From NCBI GenBank assembly GCA_015680685.1, contig MNCI01003778.1, positions 35,410-99,409 on the forward strand: a stretch of DNA of 64,000 nucleotides, read 5' to 3'. The notes below the pieces were generated by a model that did not search any database, had not been told where the DNA came from, and worked only from the letters and a program-made list of their open reading frames with translations. Positions 11,610 to 22,500 of the stretch are shown in pieces. The DNA is from Gnetum montanum. Lineage: Eukaryota > Streptophyta > Gnetopsida > Gnetales > Gnetaceae. The translations under genes and the position numbers were made by a program. Positions within the stretch are counted from its first letter, which is position 1. Every line of letters begins with the position of its first letter.

Positions 11610-12289
11610 TACCACCATGACTAAATAAAAACTCATCCTTGAGTTACTTACAAAATATTAGGAAGGTATGGGATTATTGACGTGAATGGAACTAATGGTG
11701 AATGGGATGACATGTGAACAAATCATCATTACAGAACATGAGAAACTGGTGTTCATGACAACAAGAGTGAACACTTTATACATTTAACATTAGGCCTTAT
11801 TTGGCAACTGAGAGAGAAGAAGTCTGCTGCTGCCAACACCAAGATTGCGCCTTTCGTTGTCTATCTGTAAGCGCACCATCCATCTCATTCGTTGCATAGT
11901 TGCTTCAGCACCGATCCATTCCAAGTGTTCCCTCCAGATCCAATCCATTGTTGTATGATTTCCATTTGCACACACAACATAGTTTTTATATTAGCAAGGG
12001 TAAATGAATTTAAATGCATTTAATACCTTGCTTTGGTGAAAGGTCCATTGGCTGGGTTGTGGTATGGCCGATGTGGGTTTGGAGATATAATACTGGCGAT
12101 TACCGAAGGTGTAGGGGTTAGGAGGAAATCAAAAAATCAAAAAAATTAGGTCAGGACCCCCATGACTAAGAGCAAACCTCCGATAGCGATAGAATGGAGA
12201 AAGAAAAAGAACAAGGAAGATGGAGAAAAAGAGACAACTATAACGTCGATGAAATGGATGTCAAGATGGAAATGAACAAAATAGAGTGA
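11610..12289 (-). other. Element C 3' internal region
   Basis: Next to the LTR the minus strand reads TAGTCATGGTGGTA, a one-base-changed PPT, preceded by an ACTCAAGGATGAGTTTTTATT string like that before the F 3' LTR. A second GTCATGGGGG lies at 12149-12158, matching F at 46535. In F a 2.9 kb ORF3 follows that point; here there is only about 0.5 kb with a 61-codon frame (11975-11790, MCANGNHTTMDWIWREHLEW...) that I do not recognise. C therefore seems to have lost or never had ORF3. Confidence 0.55.
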
Positions 12290-12294
12290 ATTGC

Positions 12295-13904
12295 TATACT
12301 GACCTAAATCATCGGTGTAAGGCTGGAAGGGAAATAGACATTGAGAGATCGTCGGACAGCCATAGCTGATCCTACCTTCGCCCGAGGGCAAGCTAGAAAA
12401 GTAAACAAAGGAAGAGTGCCTTGGATGGTTTGCACGCAAATCAACCAAGGACTTCCTCGAGTGTAAGCTACGGCTAGCGCTGGGGTTATCATAAACAGGA
12501 TGTAAACGGAATGCAAACAACGATACGAAATGTAAATAGAGTGTACTGAATTATAAATAAAGCGTAAACAGAGCTATATTGTCAAAAAAGCATGAACCAA
12601 AGTAAATAATGTAAATGGGAGGCACTAATGAAACTGTATTATATTGTTTTAAAAAAAATGTGCACCGGTCAAAGCGTAGTTGCACACATGTGGATGGCAA
12701 GTCAAATGCCTAGCCCTGGGATGATATGATGCGATGATGTGATGTGATGAACGTGAGAAATGCTTGGATGACAACAATCAGGTGTGCCGAGCGCCCAAGG
12801 ATTGCAGGTTCTATCCTCTCTCAGAATTGCCAATCTCTATAATTTTTTGCCTCCAAGTTTATGTGAATTGACAGGGTATTTATAGGGTTGGGCCAGGCTT
12901 GGGCCCGAAATCCAAGAATGGGATCAACGGCTGTGAGATGAGAGGAAAGCAAATCTAGCGACATGTGTCCCATGAATAGTTGGCATGGGTTGGATATATG
13001 CTGGATAGTTGGCACAAGTTGGATGTGTGTTGGATAGTTGCATTCTTTGACCAGGTTCAATGTATCTATGTTGGATAGTTGTGCACGAGTTGGATGTGTG
13101 TTGGATAGTTGCATTCTTTGACCAGGTACATTGCATGTTACAATTTATGGGTTATTCAAGTGCATGAAAGTAAATTTAATTTATACCATGAGGGCTTGAC
13201 ATGCCCACAAATGGGGATTTATAATGAAATGTATAACAAGAGAAATTTGACTGCCCAGCGTGACCTGCAGTGTGACCTATAATGTGACCTCCAAAACTTG
13301 CAATTTTGAGATGAAATCTGGAATGTTTGAAGGCTGGGACCCATAGTTATCAATAGTGGACCCTGAGGACCCTGAGGATGACTTACACCCTTAAAATCAA
13401 GTCATTTTGGCTCATTTTTGTGGCTCTAAAAGTTGCTGACGTTGATCCTTACGCTGTGCAACGTCTGAAAAAGTAACCCCAACGTCACCAAGTCAAAATG
13501 GCACATTTGAGGCCCAAATCTTAATTTTCTAGAGGCTGGGAGTTGCTGGGGACCTTGGTGAAGGTTATGGGGGGTCCTTGTGCTCGATTTTGGCCTGTTT
13601 GGACTCAATTTCAGGGCTCCAAAAGTTGGTGACGCTGATCCTTACGTTGTGCAGTGTCTGAAAAAGTAACCAAAGTGTACTTAGCCAAAACCAAACATTT
13701 TGAACTCGAAACTTTTGATTCTAGATGCTGGAAGTTGGTGCAGTCGCTTGTGGGCCCTGAGGGGACCTTGCCTGTTGAATCATGGGCCATCGGGGGCTAT
13801 TTCAGAGGCCTCCAAGTTTGGTCATGCTGTACTCATGTTGGGCAGCAGCAGGACTTAGCTTGATTCTTGTCTAAAATTGCTAGGCCAAAATTAGTGGTGT
13901 TTTA
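12295..13904 (-). mobile_element. 3' LTR of element E
   Basis: 1610 bp. In element orientation it starts TAAAACACC (TGAAACACC in the other LTR) and ends GGTCAGTATA, so the 3' terminus is TA and not CA, in both copies. The TATA box (TATAAATA) is at 12877-12884, minus strand. U3 contains a block of about 200 bp repeated two to three times (GGTGACG.TGATCCTTACG at 13436, 13629 and, diverged, 13820). Downstream of the TATA position a GTTGGATAGTTG unit recurs at 12970-13135. Confidence 0.9.
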
Positions 13905-13920
13905 TTGGCCCCTCTTTGTT
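13905..13920 (-). other. Polypurine tract of element E
   Basis: Minus-strand AACAAAGAGGGGCCAA abuts the 3' LTR start, the expected place for plus-strand priming. Confidence 0.75.
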
Positions 13921-14448
13921 GACGTCTGGAGGAATCTACCTGAGAGGCGTCGACAATGAAATGCAAAACACCATGAGCAACAAAGCATCAAACATTAACC
14001 ATCGGCCCTTGGCTGGGTGTCATCGCACCATTTTCAAAATTACATGGGATTGAGGGAATGTGGTTCAAGATGCAAGGGAATCGATTATAACCAGGGAAGC
14101 TAGGAGGTTAAGGACTATGATTGCTGCTGGGATTTGTGAGAGAGGAATGCTCTTTTGTGCACAAGTCATGTCATTGGTCCTTGTCAACAGCCGGGTTTTC
14201 AGTAGACTCGGAACCAAGACATAGGAGGTGCATTCTTTGGAGAAACGAGACTCTTATAGAGTATTTGCGGGGCTCGTTGTAAACAGCCAAAGCCATGCGA
14301 TGATGTGTAACATGGTCTCTTTGAGACACGAGTGTAACTATTTTTTCAAGACAATTGCCTTCTCGCTTGGGGCTTGTATGAGAATAGCCAATAGTGTTTT
14401 CTTTATGATGTCAACGAGGTCATGAAGACCTTTTCTGTGCATTTTTCT

Positions 14449-14533
14449 CTTTGACCTTTTGTGCTTTTTCTTTTCTTGTTTTTTTTCTTTTCTCTTTATT
14501 TTTTCTTTTCCTTTTTCTTTTATTTTTGGTCTT
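14449..14533 (-). repeat. Long purine tract in element E
   Basis: Almost unbroken A and G on the minus strand (pyrimidine on the plus strand) for about 80 bases, 0.55 kb inside the 3' LTR. It is too far from the LTR to be the primary PPT. It could be a second plus-strand origin or simple low-complexity sequence. Confidence 0.6.
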
Positions 14534-15074
14534 TTTGAAAGAGCTTACTTTTAGTGCTATGCTCGTGTTTGAGCACTTGCATTTTATGTCATGCATTGTG
14601 TACTGTGTTTTTTGTTGCGACTGCTTAGGGAGTTATAGTGTGCAACAGTGTATCAAGAGTTTTGAGATGAGTGGAACATATCAAGGGAGATGTAATTGAA
14701 TAGGATAAGGGAGCATGATGGGGAATAGGGAATGTATCAGGAATCAGGAATGTACTTATGAACGGATTGATTAACCTAGTCGCGTGCATCAGGAAAAACG
14801 TGATACCTTGTTGTCATGATGAAGTGCATCTATGCACAAACGCCTCAAAAGTGTCATCCTGCAAACACAACTCCAAGAAGACAAGAAAACCACAAATGAA
14901 ACAGTCAGCTAAACACTTTAGACAAGGAGATGGAGTTACCACGTGCAATTTTCAAAGCAGACAGAATCATGAACAACATTAGCCTCATTAAGACCCATGA
15001 GATGAATTATGTAACAAGTCTTTGCGAAAGATGAACAGTTGATTGCAGCGACACATCTTTTCAAATTTTTCTTG

Positions 15075-15530
15075 GTCGTCGATGATGTCACCAGTTTATA
15101 GTCTTAGCAAACTGTTGTGGGTTAGTTTCACGTCATAACCCCTTGGATGACGTCAGTTTAGCGTCATGGCAGATAGTGCATTGCTAGTTTATAGTCATGG
15201 TAGACTGTGAATTGGAAAACTAGTTTATAGTCTTAGTGGACTCTGGATGCTAGTTTCATGTCATGGAGGATGGATGTAGTAGTTTAGTGTCATACCGGAT
15301 AGAACTTTGTGGTATCAGTTTTAAGTCATGATGCCAGGACTATATGGTATTAGTTTTAATTCATGATGCCAGGACTATTTTGTGGTATCAGTTTTAAGTC
15401 ATGAAGGCAGGACTACTCTGTGGTATCAGTTTTAAGTTATGATGCCAGGACTACTCTGTGGTATCAATTTTAAGTCATGATGCCAGGACTATTCTGTGCC
15501 AGTTTATAGTCATAATGGACTAATGCTTAC
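15075..15530 (-). repeat. Tandem array in element E 3' region
   Basis: Around a dozen units of roughly 30-45 bp share the plus-strand core YAGTTTNANGTCATG. The right half (15305-15500) is regular: about five copies of GGTATCAGTTTTAAGTCATG followed by a spacer containing CCAGGACTA. The left half has shorter units (CTAGTTTATAGTCATGG and relatives). The core resembles the coding repeat at 17030-17110. Confidence 0.8.
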
Positions 15531-15883
15531 CTTGCTTGTGTAAGGTGTGATGCTGCATGCATGGTCATGCTACGTGCCTGCAAGATCCTACAAAAATCAA
15601 CTAGGAAGAAAACAACATCAAGAGACACCTACCATACATGGATTTAGAATGCATGAATGAAAGAAAAGGAATGCAAAAAGTGATAGTTTTAGGCTGTTTT
15701 GGGCCGTATGCTAGTTTAAGGCCTTTTCGGGGCATGTGTTTTTGTAGTTTTATGTTTTTATGTTTGATGTTTTTCAAATGCAATGTGTAAATTGAGTTGA
15801 CGAATGTCTAAACAAAGCAAAATGCATGATCTAAGTGAGTGGGCAAAATGTAAACGTAAAGGCTAGTGCGATGTAAAAAAAAG

Positions 15884-16585
15884 TCAAAAATGCATATCAA
15901 AGGGGTGGGCAGAAGGTAGGCAAGCATCAAGCACATTTTCAGCCAAGGGAGAGTCTTGGTCATGTAGTTGCTTCCTAACTAGGCATGGATTAGGGAGTAT
16001 GCAAGGTTTAGGGTCCTCTGGGGGGTTGTCAGCTTCAANCATCTCCATGGATGATAACTTGACCACTTTCGTATGGAAGGTGGATTTCTTGGTGGATGGG
16101 AGAGGAGATAGCCCTTAGTTGAGCTAGCCAAGGCCTGCCTAGAATCATGTTGAAACATGGCATCTCCTTTATGACAGTGAAATCTACGCTAGTGGGGAAT
16201 TGCTCTCCTACTACAAAGGCTAAGTTGATTGTACCCTTGACTGTGACATGTGATCCATTGAAGGATTTTAGACATGTGGTTTTGGTTGGCCTGCTTTCAT
16301 CTGCCAGGCCTAGCTTGTCGATGACGGAGTACAGGACTACATTCGTTGTTGCACCATCGTCAACATGCACTCTGCGGATGGTGCACTGCCCAACACGAAT
16401 GCTAATGGATAGTGGAGCTGTTGTGACTTCCCCTCGTTTGGGGTAACTTTAACTGCATCATCATGAAAGGCTAAGGTGGTTGAGCCCAATTCTTGTGGTG
16501 TGGAAGGCAACATTATTGCATGGATGGATGCCTCATTTGCAGGGATGTCCTCTATAACAGGAATGGAGGCTAAGACCTGGGCCAA
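15884..16585 (-). pseudogene. Element E retropepsin-like protease domain
   Basis: The C-terminal part of the E polyprotein. The piece 16370-16035 reads VDDGATTNVV, the place of the aspartate-protease motif (D, then D or S or T, then G), and later ILGRPWLAQL, the flap/second-strand region typical of Ty3/gypsy proteases. Upstream (16585-16337) is a linker. The frame shifts twice between 16370 and 16066, one N lies at 16038, and the frame stops at 15884 with no RT behind it. In a normal gypsy element RT would follow at once. The role would be cleavage of the gag precursor. Confidence 0.75.
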
Positions 16586-19336
16586 TGCTTGGCAGTGGGC
16601 AAGTGAGGTCTTGACCAGGTCGTATAAGCTAAATGTTGTGTTCTTTTGCTTGAGAAGTTTCTTTACCTAGGTTAGTGCAGCTACGAAGTCCTTGTCATTA
16701 GCCATTGTGTTGGCTTTGACTTCCTTCATGAAGCTTAAGAGACAGACCTCTCGGGAGGGGGACTTAGGCTTGGTTTGCTTGGGGGTAGGGGCCCCAGTGT
16801 TCAGTTGTTGTTTGCTAGTTGTGGCCTTTGCTTCGACCACGGGAGTTGCGAGGTGCTCGTTTTTCCTCTTGCATTTCCATTTGGTGGGCCTACCCATGTT
16901 GCTAGTGGGGTCAACCCTTGAAGGAGGAGGGATTGAGATGTTGCCCACTATTGGGCTTCAGGTAGGTGAGGGGCCATCTCGTTGTGGCACTCTTATGACG
17001 AAAGGTTGCTTAGCGGTTTTTGTTGCTACGTCATGCTAGTTTAATGTCTTAGCGGATGAGTCATGCCAGTTTAACATCTTAGCAGATGAGTCATGCCAAT
17101 TTAACGTCTTAGAGGACGATGTCTGTGGAGCCTTGACCACAAAGGACGTGGTGGGTGCCTGGGGTGGCACTTTGATAACAAAGGGAGGCCTCTTGTTTGT
17201 GGAGGCTGGGGGAATCCTTACCTTGCTAGGAGGCACACATATCACAAAAGGTTTTTGCACAGGTTTGGGCTTACCACCTATGCTAATTGAGTTTATGACA
17301 TAGGAGGCATCGTCTACGGTGGATTGACTTGCCGTGTCAATCACTAGTTGGCCTTGTTCTATCATTCCCTTCAGGTCATTTTGCAAGGCATGATAGTTGT
17401 CTGTACTATGACCAACCATTTGATGGTAATAACAGTATTGGTCTAATTTAAAATGTTGTGGGACTGGAGGCTCATTTGGTACTGCTAAGGTGGGGTTCCT
17501 TAGTAGCTCGCAGTACCTATCATGTTTTTGGCGGGTAATCTCCGATACGTGTTTGTGTTGGATTTGCCCAGCTTTCAAGAGTTGCTCCAATAGTTGAGAG
17601 CATTGCATCGGTAGTGGTGTATACTTTAAGCAGTCCTTGCGCTGAAAGTTGGACCTTGGGGTGGCCCCTGCCGATGTAGGTGAGTTGGTGCCAACGTTGG
17701 CAGCTTTGTTAGCTGGGGCTTTAGGTTGCTTAGCTTTTGGGCCCTAGTTGGTTGCTTTTGTGATTGTGGCTACTATTGCCTCGATTGTGTTTTGCTTGCA
17801 AGTATGTTGGTTTTTGTAGGCCACATAAGCTGGGTCATTGCTAGCTTGCGCTGCTTCCTCTATGTCCTTAATTTGTACGAATGCCTGGCTCAAAGTACGG
17901 GGTTTTAGATAATAAAGGTTCGATTTAATGAAGTCATTTGCGGTTATCTTAAGGATGGCAAGCAGATATGTTTTAGGAATAGGTTTATGAAGTTCATTCA
18001 GGGCGGCACTCCATCTTTGGATAAAATTCTGTGCTGGCTCTAAAGGCGCTTGTTTAATTTGAATCAAGCTATTTAACGTGGCTTCAGGTTTTAGATTGTA
18101 TTTGAAACAGGTGAGAAACTGGTGCAACAAATTCTCCAGAGAAGATATAGGGCTATGGGGTAAGGCTCGGTACCAGTCTAAGGCTTTTCTTATTAAGGAC
18201 ATAGCAAACACGTAGAATTACATGGGGCCATGACTGAAGCAAAAGACTTTCAGTTTAGAATGTCACTAGGTGGGAATTTGGGTCTCCCTCTCCATTGTAC
18301 TTGGTCAACTGAGGTAACGAGACTCCCTTTGGCAAGGTTAAGGGTGGAACTGAGGGGTCAATTGGGTCATCTTGATAGAAATCTAGTACCTTGACTTCCT
18401 CATTGTTCAAAGTTTTAAGGCATTTTAATTCCTCTGCCAAAGAATGCATCATTTTTTGTGTGTCTGCCCATTCTTGGGCGGTAGGAAAACCAATGGATTG
18501 ACTGGATTGTGGATGATGATAATTTAATTGTTGCATTGTTATGGAAAGAAAGGTTGGTGGACTAACATTTGTTGTGGTGGGATGGTATTCGGGACTGAGA
18601 CTACTAGTGGAACCCATTGCCCAGCCACAGGTTGTGAGGTAACACCCTGAACATGTTGGGTTGGAGTAATCAATGGTGTTCCATGGATTTGTACCTGAGG
18701 TATGTAATGGATGGATGTGGAAGCTGGTATGACCAATGGCATTCCAATTACTTGAGGTCGAAAGATTGACTATGCATTCGTTTGGGGGGGAAGTTGTTGG
18801 GATTGTGCTTGTGGAGGAATGATGGAAGTAGACGCATCAGAATGAAAATTATTGGGTACAGAGAAGATAGGAATGGAAGTAGGTACCTCTTATTAGGAAA
18901 TTGGTGCTTGTGTATTTGTGGATGAAGGAGGAAGCACAATTTCTTCTAGGAAAGGATGGAATAATGGGTTTGTGTAGGCATGGGGACTAACGGTATTCTA
19001 GGAATCTCCATGTTTAGATTGGGTTGCAAAATCATATTCCTCATCTTGAGGCTCTATTGGCGGTAGCTGTAAGGCTTGACTTCTAGCCATAAGAAGCTGG
19101 GATATGAGTTTATGATGGTGTTTAGACAATGGGATTATATCAAATGCTGAAGGGATGAACTCACGACCTCCTTTGTGGACAAGTTCATAGTCTCGTTTCG
19201 CTTCCCTTTCCACACAATCGATAGGCAAGTTGGCTTGGATTTTTACACAAATGAAGCTATATTATTCAGGGCTTAGTGTGGCTTTCTTTGGTTGGATTGT
19301 GTTAGACATTGATGTAGAAGGTTGATCTAGATTCAT
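16586..19336 (-). pseudogene. Element E gag
   Basis: Structural protein of the virus-like particle. The proposed start is the ATG at 19336 (MNLDQPSTSMSNTIQPKK), about 300 bases after the PBS. Pieces in one minus-strand frame: 19228-18998, 18742-18539, 18211-17744, 17608-17036, 16948-16667. The piece 18211-17744 is a retrotransposon-gag domain (ALDWYRALPHSPISSLENLL, later RWSAALNELHKPIPKTYLLA). At 17450-17380 there is a zinc-knuckle-like motif, QYCYYHQMVGHSTDNYHALQ; the last ligand, normally Cys, is Tyr. A repeated NWHDSSAK motif ends the 17608-17036 piece, where a stop (TAG) sits at a repeat position that is TGG (Trp) in neighbouring units. A hydrophilic, Thr/Pro-rich linker follows. Confidence 0.8.
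17030..17110 (-). repeat. 33-bp coding repeat in E gag
   Basis: Three to four units, each encoding a variant of NWHDSSAKTL. The plus-strand units read CCAGTTTAACATCTTAGCAG and near variants. The unit core is similar to the non-coding array at 15075-15530 (CCAGTTTATAGTCTTAGCA at 15089). Confidence 0.75.
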
Positions 19337-19640
19337 ATTCACAAATTGGGTTGTGAAAGTTGCTATTTGTAGAAAATGCCTAACTTTGAAAATGAAAAAA
19401 AAATGACTAAATCTGCTGGTAGCAGGAAAACAGATAAGTGTAAAAATGAAAGAAAAAAAATGCTAATTATGAAAATGTAGGAAAAAAAATGCTAGGTGTG
19501 AAAACTGCTAAAAATGGCCAACTCTAGTGCTACACTCGCTATGCTGGAGCTTGCTATGCCCTGAGAACTTGTTATGCTCTCTAGAACATCTAGAGTTTTG
19601 ACTAAGTGCTAATCAAAAATGTAGACAGAAATGGTTCGTG
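19337..19640 (-). other. Element E leader
   Basis: Untranslated leader between PBS and gag on the minus strand. T-rich runs on the minus strand (A-rich on the plus strand) at 19395-19490; nothing else seen. Confidence 0.5.
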
Positions 19641-19657
19641 CCCTCCTTCTAGCGCCA
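19641..19657 (-). other. Primer-binding site of element E
   Basis: Minus-strand TGGCGCTAGAAGGAGGG begins five bases inside the 5' LTR end. TGG start and position are as expected for a tRNA-primed PBS; I do not assign the tRNA. It differs from the tRNA-Asp-type PBS of C and F. Confidence 0.65.
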
Positions 19658-19662
19658 AAAAC

Positions 19663-21263
19663 TATACTGACCTAAATCATCGGTGTAAGGCTGGAAGGGA
19701 AACAGACACCGAGAGATAGTCGGACAGCCACAGCTGACCCTGCCTTCGCCCAAGGGCAAGCTGGAAAAGTAAACGAAGGAAAAGTGCCTTGGATGGTTTG
19801 CACGCAAATCAACTAAGGACTTCCCTGAGCATAAGCTACGGCTAGCGCTGGGGTTATCGTAAACGGGATGTAAACGGAATGCAAATAGTGATATGAAATG
19901 TAAAGAGAGTGTACTGAATTATAAATAAAGCGTAAACAGAGCTATATTGTAAACAAAGCATAAACCGAAGTAAATAATGTAAATGGGAGGCAATAATGAA
20001 ACTGTATTATATTGTTTTAAAAAAAATGTGCATCGATCAAAGCGTAGTTGCACACATGTGGATGGCAAGTCAAACGCCTAGCCCCGAGATGATATGACAC
20101 GATGATGTGATGTGATGAATGTGAGAAATGCTTGGATGCCAACAATCAGGTGTGCCAAGTGCCCAAGGATTGCAGGTTCTGTCCTCTCTCAGAATTTCCA
20201 ATCTCTCCAATTTTTTGCCTCCAAGTTTATGTGAATTGACAAGGTATTTATAGGGTTGGGCCGGGCTTGGGCACGAAATCCAAGAATGGGATCAATGGCT
20301 ATGAGATGAGAGGAAAGTAGATCTAGTGACATGTGTCTCATGGATAGTTGGCATGGGTTGGATATGTGCTGGATAGTTGGCACGAGTTGGATGTGTGTTG
20401 GATAGTTGCATTCTTTGACCAGGTTCAATGTATCTGTGTTGGATAGTTGTGCACAAGTTGGATGTGTGTTGGATAGTTGCATTCTTTGACTAGGTACATT
20501 GCATTTTACAATTTATGGGTTATTCAAGCCCATGAAAGTACATTTAATTTAGACCATGAGGGCTTGACATGCCCACAAATAGGGATTTATAATGAAATGT
20601 ACAATAAGAGAAATTTGACTGCCCAGCGTGACCTGCAGTGTGACCTATAATGTGACCTCCAAAACTTGCAATTTTGAGATGAAATCTAGAATTTTTGAAG
20701 GCTGGGACCCATAGTTATCAGTAGTGGACCTTGAGGACGACTTACACCCTTAAAATCAAGTCATTTTGGCTTAGTTTTGGGGCTCTAAAAGTTGGTGACG
20801 CTGATCCTTACGCTGTGCAACGTCTGAAAAAGTAACCCCAGCATCACCAAGTCAAAATGGCATATTTGAGATCCAAATCTTGATTTTCTAGAGGCTGGGA
20901 GCTGCTGGGGACCTTGGTGAAGGTCATGGTGGGTCCTTGTGCTCGATTTCAGCTTGTTTTGACTCAATTTCGGGGCTCCAAAAGTTGGTGACGCTGATCC
21001 TTACCCTGTGCAGCGTCTAAAAAAGTAACCAAAGTGTACTTAGACAAAGCCAAACATTTTGAACCCGAAACTTTTGATTCTAGATGCTAGAAGTTGGTGT
21101 AGTTGCTTGTGAGCTCTGAGGGAACCTTGCCTGTTGAATCATGGGCCATCGGGGGCTATTTCAGAGGCCTCCAAGTTTGGTCATGCTGTACTCATGTTGG
21201 GTAGCAGCATGACTTAGCTTGATTCTTGTCTAAAAGTGCTAGGCCAAAATTAGTGGTGTTTCA
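19663..21263 (-). mobile_element. 5' LTR of element E
   Basis: 1601 bp, collinear with 12295-13904 throughout. In element orientation it starts TGAAACACC and ends GGTCAGTATA. TATA box at 20245-20252. The GTTGGATAGTTG repeats (20340-20495) and the larger U3 repeats (20795, 20990) are retained, so they predate the insertion. It is followed by the target duplication ATTGC at 21264-21268. Confidence 0.9.
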
Positions 21264-21268
21264 ATTGC

Positions 21269-22500
21269 AAAAATGTTAAGGGAAAGAATTTGACTAATGT
21301 ACCAAATAGGAATGCCAGTGGGTCCTCCCAAAATTAGGCTCATGCCCTTCATGCCCTGACAAACCCACATTCAAAGAGTTCGTAGGCTCTGGGAATGTCT
21401 TTTGGAACAAGAGTTAAATTCTTAACCACAAGAATTTACCAAAAAGAAAACAATGCATCCACCAAGATATACACTAATGATACAACCGGTAATGAGGTGA
21501 ACAATGGAGGAAGAACGATGGATGAAAAAGGATGAAATGGAGTCTCAAGAACAAGGTGATGTACAACCCCTTGTGTATTTGATGATTAATGTGACTTAGT
21601 AGCTCCCATTCCAAGTCCAGCCTCAAACAAACCACATTCAGTGACTTCGCATTAATGCATTCATCCAATCCATCCACCTGAAGTAATAAGAATGCATTCT
21701 CCAAAGAGCCACCACCATTTCGACGAAACAAAAGATAAGAAGATAGGAAGCGAGAAGGGCCTTGGTTAGAGGGAAAATGTTTATTTTAATTCCATAACCA
21801 GTGCTTGTAGCCCAAATGTTTATTTCATCTAAGGGGTGTGCTTTGAATTCCCACAGTTTTTTTTTGCGTTTGTATTTTTTTCGTGGGAACCACACCATGC
21901 AAAGACTTATTATTTTTATTTTTATTCACTTAGCTTCTCGATGATTAGGTAACATGGAAACGGTAAGAAAACGCAAAAAGAAAAACATCCAAGCATCCAA
22001 GAGAATGGCCAACACAAATGCATCAAGTTCCCTTGAAGCCACATCCTTTTCAATCCTTGAGTCCTTCCTTAGTTTGAGAAATGCATAGTCACCAATTCGT
22101 TTAAAGTTCTTATTATTTGAAGAAGTGGACTGTATAGTTCCAAGCTAAGAGAGACCATAGAAATTTATGGATGCATGGGTGAAGTGGACTCATTGCCTGT
22201 CATATCAAAAGACCCATACCTTAGTATCAACATTATCACTTAAAGGTAAAAACCAAACATTAGAAATCAATGGAAAATAGTTCATACCATCTCTGGAGCA
22301 CTTATTAAGTGACAAACTTAACAAGATGGACAAGACACACACACACACACACAAAGAAATGAAAAAGTATAAACGATGTTGTAAAACAAATACAAGAAAC
22401 GTTAAAGAAATTGTAAGACAGAAAATGTGTAAAACAAAAATTGAAAAAGAACAGAGGGCCTCAAATGATTAGCATAGGTGGCCATCTCCCCCATGACTGA
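21269..22500 (-). other. Element C spacer after integrase
   Basis: Non-coding. On the minus strand it starts after integrase with CAGTCATGGGGGAGATGG (22485-22502) and a T-rich stretch. At 21300-21395 it carries the five-element conserved block (ATTTTGGGAGGACCCACTGG). An (AC)n microsatellite lies at 22338-22354. The segment ends at the E insertion and continues at 12289. Confidence 0.65.

Larger units (their letters stand above)
13921..15883 (-). other. Element E 3' untranslated region
   Basis: About 2 kb after the gag-protease stop without recognisable coding sequence. It holds an 80-base purine tract (14449-14533, minus strand) and a tandem array (15075-15530), listed separately. Short open frames here (for example at 14228-14425 and 14758-14982 on the other strand) have no family resemblance and are probably chance. 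Confidence 0.6.
12290..21268 (-). mobile_element. Element E: non-autonomous gag-protease LTR element (TR-GAG-like)
   Basis: A complete insertion with target duplication ATTGC (12290-12294 and 21264-21268), LTRs of about 1.6 kb (12295-13904 and 19663-21263), PBS, PPT, and one long broken frame for gag plus a retropepsin-like domain on the minus strand. The 5.8 kb interior has no RT, RNase H or integrase; the frame ends just after the protease and about 2 kb of repeat-bearing untranslated sequence follows. The gag is unlike that of the surrounding family, so its mobilising partner belongs to another lineage. LTR divergence, judged by eye over 230 bases, is several per cent and mostly transitions. 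Confidence 0.88.

Noticed and set aside
14451-14699. Hydrophobic 82-codon frame, membrane-protein-like
   Set aside because: Its N-terminal half translates a low-complexity pyrimidine tract of element E; the Phe/Leu content follows from TTT/CTT repeats.
15075-15530. Possible CRISPR-like array
   Set aside because: Units are adjacent, variable in length and not separated by unique spacers; the context is a plant retrotransposon.
16147-16446. 99-codon plus-strand frame
   Set aside because: Exactly antisense to the E protease domain with its retropepsin motifs.
16692-17039. Plus-strand 115-codon frame
   Set aside because: Antisense to E gag, which has clear domain evidence on the minus strand.
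22338-22354. (AC)n run
   Set aside because: Ordinary short microsatellite; noted in the C spacer entry only.
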